Shown: piece after piece, positions 21,501 through 33,500 of the stretch
Position numbering within the stretch: position 1 is the first letter of the stretch
Layout: each line of letters opens with the position of its first letter
From: Onthophagus taurus
Lineage: Eukaryota; Arthropoda; Insecta; Coleoptera; Scarabaeidae
Length of the DNA: 64,000 nucleotides
NCBI RefSeq assembly: GCF_036711975.1
Contig: NC_091968.1
Span: 124,001 to 188,000, forward strand
Reading direction: 5' to 3'
Notes under the pieces: model-generated
What the model was told of the DNA's origin: nothing
The model's input: only the letters and a program-made list of their open reading frames with translations
Database searches by the model: none
Program-made: the position numbers and the translations under genes

Positions 21501-24500
21501 CGATAAGAAAATGTTTCCTCAGAAGAAATCTCGACTGACACCCTTACACGAGTTCCTACACGAAAAATTGTTACTCGTAATAATTCTCCCCAGACTAGCT
21601 CTTCAAAATGGAAATTAGAAAAATACGGAAGAAGTGAAATATCTAAACGCAAAAGAGACAATATTGACAATAATCAACTATTTATAACAGACTTTTTTTC
21701 TTTACTAAACGAACTTTACTTGGTAACGGCATATTTCAAATTAGCAGACATGATGATGTAGAAATAAAGAAATTATACAAAGCTTTCAAACAAAATTATA
21801 AAAAGCTTTAATACTGTTTTGTCAGTATTATTATTTTCTGTTTTTATATAGAAAAACTCAATGTTTTTATTTGCCAAAGAATATATGTTAATTTTTATTG
21901 ACTTTTATTTGGGTGTTTTACTTAAATACACACGTGGATATGCCGTCCGAAGGGAGACGAGGTACGAGTATGTAAGAGGAATTACGGGGAAGTACACGGA
22001 AGTACGGGGAAGTATCGGGAAGTATAAGGAATTATGAGGAAATACACGGAAGTACAGGGAAATACTAGGAATATAAGTAGGAAGTATAAGGAATTATTTG
22101 TCAAAGGGGAAGTAGGTGTACAAAATTTGAACTCGGTTTATAACCTCTTCCATTCTTCGTTCTGAATTATATTGAAGTTTTTCCATCAAAAACTTAAACA
22201 ACGAAAAAGATTTCCCTATGGGAAATTATCCTATTTCAATAAAAAATAAATTATTACAAATGATAGAATCGTAATCAGTGGGCGCTTTCGTTATGATTAC
22301 AATAACAGGATGAAAACGAAAGTAGTGGTAATAATCGTTACATTTACATAGATGCTAAAGTTCTGATTTGCGTCACAAAACTACCATTACTGAAATATGG
22401 TAGTTAATTCGAAAAAGTACTAATTTATTTCATTTAATAAACATAACATTGCATTTTTAGTTAAAACTACTATGTTACGCGGCTTGAAACCTTGAATTTT
22501 TTAAATTGTTTACATGCTTTCCGACTCATAAAGATAGTTTAGTTGTGTTGTAAACTCGTTATTTTGTTGGGTTGGATTTAAAGTAAAAAAAGAAAATGGT
22601 TATATGTAGGTTTAATTAATTCTTTAGTATTAAAACTTTTATAATAAATTTTTTTTTCGTTTTAGTGTCCGATGTTGATCAAGATTGCACAATATTTAGC
22701 GGTGTCACATATTTAGGAGCCGCAGCAATAAACGCTCCCAAATCGGAAACAGAAATCCAAAGAAATATGGTTGTTTTAAACGAACAAACCACCGATCAAG
22801 GTATTAAAGTCTCCGTTTCCGTTCCCTCCTCATCTCAAGGATTCGTTGTGTGAGTTATTAATAATTATTATTTTTTTAAATTCCTAATAATCTTAAATTT
22901 TTTTTAGATTATATGATGCGATAACAAATTCTGTTATTTCCCGTTTTGAAATCCAAAGAATCTTATTTTACGCTCGCGGAATCGCCGAGAGTAAAGAGGC
23001 GAGTTGTTTTGCTTTTACGTGGTCGCACGGCGATACCCAGGAATCTGCTATATTCCAATGTCACGTGTTTCGGTGTGATATCGCCGAGGCGGTCAGTCGA
23101 GTTTCCGCTTGTTTCGCCAAAGCATTTCAAAGAGTCCCTCGTTCAATGAGTAGTTCAGTTGCTTCCGCTGCTGATATGTCCGCATCAATAACAACTATTT
23201 CCGAGGCGAGAACCCTGGTTTATGTGTTTGAAGTAAATTTAGAAATTAAAGAAGATGAAGGAAAAGTAAAAATAAATTAAAGGAAATTATTAACTTTTTA
23301 AATTATTTATTTTAATATTATTTAAGGGAGCTTTTTCAACGGTAGCGAAAGATAGAAGTGGTTTTAAGTTAAGAAGTAACCTAGAAAAACAATTATGTTT
23401 AACAATAAAACACGTTTCCGATAATGGACCTCAATTGTATATCGAAAGGTGTTTTGGGGTTTTAGTGGCCGCCGGGAGACACGTTCGACACTCCGATATG
23501 CAATTATTGGAAATGGTTTGTTTAAGAAATTAAAAAAATACAATTTTACTTTTATTTTGTTCATCATAAATTCATTTAAAAGTGTTAATTTAACCTCAAA
23601 TTAGGTACAAATGGGAAATTCGAATCAAAGCGGCAACGATCGGCAGTGCACGATGATCTCGGCTTTATGGGATCCAACCGAAGAGGCTTTCGAGCCCTTA
23701 AATACCGAGACGAAATCGAATCAGACAAAAGAACTGAAACAATACATGACGGTGGCTGTCGATTTGGTGATAAGGGGGATTCAAGAACCGGTTCGTTTTC
23801 AAATCGAAACGCCGATTAGAGTTTATACGCAATCGGAACGGTTTTGGTATTTTCAAAAAAAATCTCTGGTTCAACAGTTTTTTTTAAATTTAAAAGAGGT
23901 ATGTAAACAATTTTTGTATACAGGGTGATTTATAACATACGGAGCAGATTAAAAGAGCAAGTACTAGGGGCCAAACTGAAGATATTTTCTTAATAATGTT
24001 TTGACTACAACGTAATAATCACAAAGATATAGAGCATTAAAGTTGAATTAATTGCCCAGCATTTCTTACGATATACGGTATTACACTACGTTTAATTTCA
24101 AACTGCGAATATTTCGGGGTTACTTAAGCAATGCCAGATTAGCACCAATAATAAAATCTTTGTAATATGGCAGTTACGGCTATTTAAAAATTTGTTAAAT
24201 CACTCAAAAACTTGTGTTTGTTTTTTGAGAACCGCTGATATAGTAGAAACCACGAGAGCTGGCAGTGACAGATCGCTTAAAAATGGTATGAATCAAGATA
24301 TGGACGTACGACTTAGATTATTTCACCACATACATTTAAATGTAGGTTATGTTAGTAATGGAGGTTATATGTCAAACATTGTCAAAGATATTATTTAATG
24401 ATTTTCCTTTGAAAGAAAACATTTTCGGCTTGTGAAAACACTAACAGATTCATGACAACGCTCACAAGACGTTTCGATTTGAGGTTATAATTATAGAGTG

Positions 24501-27500
24501 ACATCCCTTAGAAGAACAGACGTACTTTTTCGACGTGGCCATTTGAATTGTACAGCAGACATATTAAATTAATGCTATCTCTTTCCAACACACATTACTC
24601 TCTAGCGGTTTGTGAACTACGTATGGCATTTGTAAGAGCGGAAAATGATGATTTACTGCCAGCTCTCGTGGCGTCTACTATACCATGTTTTTATTGCTGT
24701 CAATCCAGTTGACTTGGTTACCTAGCAACGGACATGTCATTTAATTTTAATAATCAATGTCATTTAACGTCAAAATTAGAATTTTTACTAATCAAAAAAT
24801 ACAATGGTAATGTACAGTAACGAAGAATACGTAGATATGCTTATTATTTATGGAGCTGCTGGAGAAAACGCTGCACACGCAAGACGTCTGTATTTAGAAC
24901 GATATCCAAATCGACAGATCCCTTCTGAAAACACTTTTCTTCGGTTAATCCAGTGGGGAAGAGAGACAGGAAATTTGCAACCTAAGAAAGGTCTTGGTGG
25001 CGGTAGATTAAACAGATATGGAGTGAATGTGCAAGAAGAAATTCTAGAAATTGTGGAAGCGGATCGAAGCACGAGTACTCGTCAAATTTCTCACCAACTC
25101 GAGGTATCCCAGAATTTTGTTTGGCGTACGTTGAAAAGTAACGGTTTACACCCCTATCATTTTCAAAAAGTGCAAGGACTGACTCCCGCTGACTATCCTT
25201 TGCGGTTGCAATTTTGCGAGTGGCTAGTAAATCGTACCAACAGAGAAGCAGATTTTGCGGACATATACTGGTAACGAATGAATGCTGTTTTACCAGAAAT
25301 GGTGTTCTAAATGTTCACAATTCCCATGTGTGGTCGGACGAAAATCCACACGTTATTCGTCAAGGCTCTTTTCAACAACGATTCAGAGTGAATCTATGGG
25401 CGGGAATTGTGAACAATACGTTAATAGGACCTTTCGAATTACCAGGAACTCTTAATGGAACTTCTTATTTACAGTTTTTACAAGAAAATCTGCCAGTACT
25501 CCTGGAAGATATTCCGCTACTTATGCGACGTGAGATGTGGTTTATGCACGACGGTTGTCCTGCACATTTTAGTCGTAATGTACGAGATTTCCGCGATAAT
25601 GCTTTTCGGCAAAAATGGATTGGTCGAGGTAGACCTATTCCATGGCCACCACGTAGTCCCGATCTTAACCCATTGGACTTTTTTTTATGGGGATTCATGA
25701 AGGATAGAGTATATGCCACCGAGGTTAATACAATCGACGAACTACAACATCGCATCACTGCCGCTACAGAGGACATACGTCCACGATTTCCACGATTATC
25801 GTTAAATTGGATTCGTCGTGCGCAGTTGTGCGTCGAAATACAAGGACAGCACTTTGAACATATGTTATAAAGAGATTATTATTATGTTATTTTCTTGTTT
25901 TAGAGATTTTGTAATTTTGCATTTAAAACATTATTATTATCCGTTTCATAAATTAACATCTATTATTTCTTTTCATAAATTACGTATTAAAACTAAACAA
26001 TTAAATTGTCTACTTTGACAGCTCCTTCAAAAATGAGGATGGCGTTGACAAGTATTTTAATTGTTCTTTAGTGAATATCAGCGGTTCTCAAAAGTTGACG
26101 CTAACTTATTTAAAAAATTAACATGCGATATCTATGTAACTATTAAGATTTTAACAAAACATTATTAAGAAAATCTCTTCAGTTTGACCTCAAGTACCTA
26201 CCCATTTAGTCTCCTCCGTATGTTATAAATCACCCTGTATACAGGTGTATCTGAATGACTGCAACAAACTTCAAGGGGTGATACTTTAGTGAATTTTAAG
26301 GGTACTTCGATATATGAACTATGGGCGACTTCGGCTCCCTTCAGGAGCTATACCCCTCCAAAAATGGCGGAAAATTTTGGTTTATTTTTTTTTTCTCAAA
26401 AACCATAAACGCTAGGAAAATGAAATTTGGGGAATATGTTTAACTCATAATAGGGCACGTTTTGGCCCTATTTGTACTTTCAACCTACCCTTCTAAACTA
26501 CTAAACGTAACCACCCCCATTCAATTTATGCCTAGATTTTTTGTATGAAGATGATAAATACATTGGAAAAATTTCAGTTAGATAGATAAAACTATTCTAA
26601 AACTTTTTTGTCTCTCTGATGTTCTTCGAAAAATTAATAATTTCTGAGAAAAAAAATAATTAAGCAAACACTAACTGTTAAGCTGTGGGTGGTTAATCGA
26701 AAGTTGGAATGAATTTTTAATGAAAAAATCTTAGTAGGCTTTGCAATCTTTGTCAGAAATATTTTTGACGTTTAAATGTCAATGGTTTTCGTACTATTAT
26801 TATTGTTTTATTTGAAATTTTGAAACGTCGAGTGAACGAGCGTAAATGCGATAGAACTTTATTTAAAATTAATTTGAAAAACAATAATAATAGTAAGAAA
26901 AACACTAACATTTAAACGTCAAAAATATTTCTGACAAAGGTTACAGAGGCTACTAAGATTTTTTCATTATAAATTCATTCCAACCTTTGATCGACAACCC
27001 CGATGTTTAAAGTGCAGTATTTGCTTTATTATTTTTTTTCTCAAAAATTAGTCGTTTTTGGAAAAATTTTAGAGACAAAAAAGTTTTAGGATACTTTCAG
27101 CTACCTAGGTAAATTTTTTTTAATGTATTTATCATCTGCATAAAAAAAATACTAGCAAAAATGTAAAGGGGGTGGTTACGTTTAGTAATTTAGAAGGGTA
27201 GGTTGAAAGTACAAATAGGATCAAAACGTGCGCTATTATTCCCAGTTAAACATATTCCCCAAATTTCATTTTCCTAGCGTTTATGGTTTTTGAGAAAAAG
27301 AAATTAAACCAAAATTTTCCGCCATTTTTGGAGGGGTGTAGCTCCTTAGGGGAGCCCAAGTCGCCCATGGTTTATATATCAAAGTACCCTTAAAATTGCC
27401 TAAAGAATCACCCCCTGAAGTTTGGGCATGTCATTCAGATACACCCTGTATATAAATATCAAAGATTAATTGTTTTAACAAACAATTAATTAATCCTGAT

Positions 27501-30500
27501 AAGAAATCGTTTATTTAAGCATTGTTCTGTAATTTTTAATACTTTTTGGTCGATTAAAAACAGGGAAAGGACAACTTATTAAAAAATAACAATCTTAATT
27601 AATTTATTTATTTGAATTTAACGTCTTTCTTTTTCAACTAGTTCCCCTCTCATTTTTTCCATATGCTAAAACCGATTATGTAGCGATAAGAAACCATTTA
27701 AATTGCTTTGTTATTCAATACGTTCAGTTCGCTACTGTTGTTATTTATTTAACGGTTCAACGTTCAACTCGTGCTTTAAATCGGATAATACATATTATAT
27801 TCAGTAGATAAACGATGTTTGAAAAACAATGTTTTAAAAACGAAATGTTAAATGCAAAGTTAAGTATGTGTTGTTTTTGTTTTTCTTTTACTTTTAGGTT
27901 ATGAACGCGGATCAAACTGATGTTTATTACGAGGTGTTAAGCATGGAAACGTCCGGCGAATTGGATAGAAATCGATTAAATTTAACGCTGAATCTATCTA
28001 GCTTGATACAATCGCCCAGTATCACTTCTATTGATACCATTACACCCAAAGATGAACATTTATCAGGTAAAAATCAAGACTGTTGTTTCCATTTTTTAGT
28101 TAAAAATGAATTATTAGGCTAGCCATTGTATCTAAGTTAAAAATGAAGAATAAAAAAATCTAAAACTATCTAGGGCATTGTTACAGAGATTTTAAATGCT
28201 CTCATTGGCTAAGAGCTGGATCTATCCATTCTCTGCATTGAAAGAGTAATTCAAAAGTTTTGAAACTTGACGAACTCATCAAGATGGTATTTATATATGT
28301 ATATATTTTTTGTAGATGGTGACGAACCATTGTTAAGCGGTACAGGTCAAGTTTCAAAAGACTGCGCAGAAGATGTTTTAGAAAATTGGGCGGACGTCCT
28401 TCAAAAATGGAAAACGACCGATCAACGCCCGAAGCAACTCTCCGCGCTCGTAAAACTAGGTATTCCGGAGGCTCTAAGAGGTGAAGTTTGGCAACGATTA
28501 GCAGGCAGCGACGACCAACTCCTCGAAACATATCGTATCCTAATGACGAAAGAATCTAGTTGCGAAAATGTCATCGAACGCGATATCGCCCGAACATTTC
28601 CCGCTCACGATTTCTTTAAAGAAGCTGGAGGACAGGAATCTCTCTATAAAGTCAGTAAAGCGTATGCTGTTTATGATGCTGAAGTGGGTTATTGCCAGGG
28701 ATTAAGTTTTTTAGCCGCCACCTTATTATTACATGTAGTTATTTGATTATATCCCTTATTTATAAACTAAATATTAATGAATATTTAATTCTAGATGCCT
28801 GAAGAGCAAGCATTTTCCGTTTTGGTAAAACTAATGTATGATTATAGTTTAAGGGATTTATATAAAGACGGATTTGATAATTTATATTTGCGTCTCTATC
28901 AATTAAATAAATTGATGGAGGAACAACTGGGGCCGTTATGGCAACATTTTACTGCTCATCACGTTGAAACCCATATGTTTGCTTCCCAATGGTTTTTAAC
29001 ACTTTTTACTGCTCGATTTCCTTTATATTTCGTTTTCCATATCATCGACGTTTTTCTTCTTCAAGGAATCGATACTTTATTTCAAGTTGCTTTAGCTTTA
29101 TTATCGGTACTAATTTATTAGGTACATTTAATAATTGTTTAATATGTTATTTTGTAGATGTGTATGAAAGATCTTCTCCAGTTAGATTTCGAAGGTATCC
29201 TAAAATATTTCCGAGTAAGTTTACCAAAAAAATGTCGTTCCGAAGAGATCGCCAAACAGATAATGAAAAAAGCGTGCGGAATCAAAGTGAAAAAACTGAA
29301 AAAATACGAAACGGATTTTATCGCATTAAAGGGTAAGTGGCAGTCGGGGTCGCCGAGCTCCGGTAGTAGTAGCTGTAGTTGTCCTCTAGACAGCTGGGAC
29401 ATTATCAATTTGGATACAGAGGCTGCGGACAAAGAGGAATCAGAGGCGTCCGAGGTGGCCAAGTTGCACGCCGCTTTGCAACGGAGCGATGAGGAGAAAC
29501 GCTTGATGTTGGACGAAATCGCTCAATTGAAGGAGATTCTTAAACGGGAGGTGACCCAAGCGGAGAATGAAAAAATCACCAATCAAAGTGTTCTAAACGA
29601 ATGCAAAGGCGTTAAACAACGATTAGCCAATCAATTGGCACTTACGACGAGTAAACTTGAATTAATCACAGTTAGTATTATTAATTTTTTTTAAATTTCA
29701 TTAAACTAAAAAACATTGATAATAAAGCAGCCATGGTGAACTTGGGTTGTCTTTGTTAAGTAACATGAAGGTGTTTAGAATCAATTAGAATTATTTTAAC
29801 ATTCACCAAGAGGATTTTTTCTATTCCTTTGAATCCCTTTCAAAAAACATCAAAACGATTTTTTTAATTCTACCAACCCCGTTAAGTATTCTAGAGATGA
29901 ACTAAAATTAAAACTAGAACTAACACTAGAAACTTTCGAGTTTTGTCGTGCGTCTTTTAAGAAAAGGTTTTGAGAAAAAGGTTCGGATGTCTAAAGGTGG
30001 GATTCTTATGATGCGTCTGACGCAAGCGGCGATCGCAGTGTGTCTGACGCAGTGTACTGCTTTAATATTATTTTATGTACTAATTTCCTATGTAGCGTCA
30101 TCGGCTATACCCCTCGAAGAGCAGTATAGACGCAGCCGTTAGTCAATTCTAAAAAAAAAACCTGTGCAGATTGAAAACTGCTGTGGTGATATCAAAACGA
30201 AAAATTTTATTTAAATTTGATTTAAAACGAAAAATGTCCATGGAAACGTTTACAGGTTTGCGAAGATGAAAAGTTGGTGGAAGTGGTTGCAAAGTTTCCG
30301 TGTATTTATGATCTTTTAAATCCGGCTCATAAAGACCAAATAATAATAGATAATGCCTGGAAGGAAATATCGCAATTTGTAGGGAGATCAGGTAGGAAAA
30401 ACATCGTTACAATTCATTATCATTTGTTATATTAGCTTTATTAGAAAATATAGGTGTCTCACTGAAGAGGGACATAAGGTTTTTTGGAAAAACTATAGAT

Positions 30501-33500
30501 GCAATAAAATTCATATTTGGCACGTTGATGTAGGGTGAAGAAATACAGGGTGATTCATTAGCTCTGTGACAAACTTTGACAGATGAAAGGTGATGCGATT
30601 CTAAGGAAAAAATGTTATATGAATATGGGTCCGATTCATTTTGGTTAAAGAGTTACAAGCCTTTGAAAATTTTACACAGTTTAATAGGCAAATGAAAATG
30701 TAACATAAAAAATTATAGATATTTGGATCATTCCGTATGCTATTAGCTGCATCTTGAATTCTGTCCAGTAGTTGCTGACGGGTAGTAATTTCTACATGGT
30801 ACACAAGCTGCTTCATGTGTCCCCAGAAATAATAATCCAGCGGATTTAGATCTGGGGATCGTGGTGGCCAGACTACTGGACCTCCATTGCCAATCCATTT
30901 GTTGTGGAAAATGTTCATGTAACCAAGCGATGACTTCTCTTCCTCGATGTGGTGGTGCACCATCGTGCTGATACCACATATTTTGAACGATGTTAAATGG
31001 TACGTCGTCGATAAAATCGAAAAGGTTATGTCCCAAGAAATTTCTGTACATATTTGCATTTAAGCGTTCATTTATCACCCATACAGGTAGCAAAGAATTG
31101 TTAAAAATGCCACCCCAAACGTTTACACTAAACCGTTGCTGAAATCTTCCAGCTACTTCCTGCTTGTGGATTTTGCAAGGACCACACATGTTCGTTATGA
31201 TAATTATTTATGCCGTCCCTAGTGAAACACGCTTCATCAGACCACAGAACTTGGGAAATGCAGTTATTATTTTGAGCATGTTGCTGAATAATCCAGTGGC
31301 AAAATGCTAAGCGTTGCTCAGTATTTCCAGGATGTAATGCTTGAACATTTTGGCGATGAAACGGATGTAACATTTCTCGATTCAATACACGCCATACAAA
31401 ACTTTGGGATATTTGTAACATACTCGCTATACGCCGAGTACTAATTGAAGGGTCGTCAAGTACTAAATCAATAACACGTTCTTCATTTTGTACATTCACA
31501 TCATGGGGACGAACGGAATGTAGTGGAGCGGGGTTACCTGTTTCTCTCAGTCTGCGAAATGATGCACTAAACACTGTATGGGCAGGTTGATGTCTATTTG
31601 GAAACCTACGAAGGTATTCTCTTGCTGCTTGCCGAGCGTTTCCGTTACAAAGCCCGTATACAAAAACAATATCTGCATACTCTTCAGTCGAAAATACATG
31701 CATTTTCGTTTTCGATCAAAACTCTGACAATTATAAACTTTGAAACACACAGAATAGAGTAAATTGAAATGTTTGACATAAAGAACTCAGTTTTGTTATC
31801 ACAGCCAACTCTGTATTTGTGTTTCATAATTATTGTTGCAAATCTTTACTTCGTCGATGTGAAGCGTGCATTCAAGCTGAAGGCGGACATTTCGAACAAT
31901 TTTTGTAATTTTTAAACTTATTTTTTATGTTACATTTTCATTTGCCTATTAAACTGTGTAAAATTTTCAAAGGCTTGTAATTCTTTAACCAATCAATGGT
32001 AGTGTCATAGAATACAATCTACTACTTACGGTTATACTGAAAATTGTTCACTATTTATAAGATAATTTAAAAATTTTATTTCACATTTGACTACATAATT
32101 GATTTACAAACTTAATTCCAAACAACATTCATTCGAAAAATGTTTTGCTTCGTCTACAATGTTTGAGAAAAAAATTAAATTAAATTATGTTGCCAATTTT
32201 TAAATAACATTTTAAAACTTCTTTAAAAATAGTCACTTCCGGTTTAATCGGAAGAGATAGAAACATGATACTATACCACTAAAAGATAGACCATTTCAAC
32301 CTTTATCATCGTGCCAAATATTAAATTCATTGCATTTATGGTTTCTCCAAAAAAACCCTATGTCCCACTTCTGTGGGACACACTGCATAATATACACTAC
32401 TGTGTTCTGGTAACATGATTATTTTGCCAAGATACTGTCCCTGCACGACTGTTGAAATATTTCATGAAGGAATTTCTTACATGAAATCCATCCGTATGTG
32501 CAAACCTCCCACCTCTAGTAAGTGGTATAAAACGCAAACAGTTTAACGCACTGCGATCGCCGCTTCCGTCAGACGCACCATAGGAATCCCCCCTTAAAAC
32601 GTCAAACACCTGTTCTTAAAAAACGCACGGCAAAACCCGAAAGTTTCTAATGTTAGTTCTAGTTTTAGTTCAATTAACACCGGCCGTGAAAACCTTCGTA
32701 CTTATATTCTAGAGATGTTTAGAATCAATCAAAATGATTCTTTTTTGACACATACCAAGAGGCTATTATGAATTATACAGGGTTCCCCATAATAGGCTAC
32801 CCATTTTGAAATTTGAATTAAAATTTTTTTAGTTAACAAAACAAACTTTTTATTATACTAAATTACAGCAAACTTTTTGGGATTTATGATAACTTATAAA
32901 TATTTGGCTAATTTAATTCTAACTTTTAAAAATCACGTCTTCTAATTGACCTCCACCAACTTCAACACATTTTTCAATATTAGATAAAAAGTGGTTCATT
33001 ACACGGCGTAGCAAACCTTCGTCTATTCCTTCAACTTCTTCACGAATTTTGACTTTGAGTTCCTCGATTGTACCTGGACGACTCGCAAACACTTTAGCTT
33101 TTAAATATCCCCACAGGAAAAAATCGGGTGCCGTTAAGTCGGGGGACCTCGAAGGCCAAAGCAAATCTCCGAATCGAGAAATGAGTCGACCATTAAACAT
33201 TTCTCGCAGAACCCTCATTGAGTTTCTGGCGGTATGAGCTGTTGCCCCATCTTGTTGGAATAGTAAGGGATTGTTTAGTAATCCTCGTCTATTTAATTCT
33301 GGAATGAGGAATGTCTCTAGCATGTTTACGTAGCGCTCGGATGTTACTGTTACAGCGCGGTTATTTTCATTCGCAAAAAAATATGGACCAATAATACCAA
33401 AAGATCCTACTCCACACCACACAATAACTTTTGGATTATGGAGGTTCTGTGTAAAGATTTCACGAGGATTTTCATTTGACCAGTATCTAAAATTCTGTTT

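Larger units (their letters stand above)
20094..22126 (+). mobile_element. Unfamiliar 2-kb element with terminal direct repeats and minisatellite ends
   Basis: An identical 21-bp sequence (starting GGGGAAGTAGGTGTACAAAA) sits at 20094-20114 and 22106-22126, in the same orientation. Just inside each copy lies a minisatellite built from variants of GGAATTACGGGGAAGTAC (20115-20300 and about 21990-22100), again in the same orientation at both ends. The middle is a coding region without an intron. I see no terminal inverted repeats, no poly(A) tail and no reverse transcriptase, integrase or DDE signature. It lies in RabGAP1 intron 1. Alternatives are a gene fragment caught by expansion of a local minisatellite, or a non-autonomous member of a known superfamily with degenerate ends. 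Confidence 0.5.
23921..26237 (+). mobile_element. Mariner (DD41D) element in RabGAP1 intron 5
   Basis: Ends CAGGGTGATTTATAACATAC and complement, each bordered by TA. The inverted repeats are long: TTTTGAGAACCGCTGATAT near 24220 has its complement near 26080. The left arm has been interrupted by a 440-bp MITE. The transposase reads plus, the same direction as the host gene. It abuts the palindromic MITE at 26242, with only TATA between them. Confidence 0.9.
30452..32385. mobile_element. MITE with GTGTC-type ends inside the Harbinger remnant
   Basis: The arms GGGACATAAGGTTTTTTGGA...TTTGGCAC (30468-30525) and their complement (32311-32375) are about 85 percent alike. The ends are less exact. 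Apart from the mariner inside it, the interior is AT-rich and non-coding. Confidence 0.6.
29900..32672. mobile_element. PIF/Harbinger remnant in RabGAP1 intron 9, invaded twice
   Basis: Inverted arms (AACTAGAACTAACACTAGAA near 29914 and its complement near 32650) also match across GCGTCTGACG(C/G)AAGCGGCGA. Between them lie one exon of a MADF-domain gene (plus) and the C-terminal end of a Harbinger-type transposase (minus). This is the same two-gene layout as in the element at 42.3 kb. Most of the transposase is gone. A MITE sits in its place, and that MITE holds a mariner. A 13-bp direct repeat (TATTCTAGAGATG) occurs at 29887-29899 and 32705-32717. Confidence 0.6.

Noticed and set aside
28202-28531. 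Minus-strand frame of 109 codons
   Set aside because: Antisense of the RabGAP1 TBC exon, with no independent features.
30256-30391. A possible extra RabGAP1 exon
   Set aside because: It is flanked by splice-like sites and starts in phase 0, but it ends in phase 1 while the next RabGAP1 exon needs phase 0. Its product is a MADF domain, foreign to RabGAP1, and it sits between Harbinger arms.
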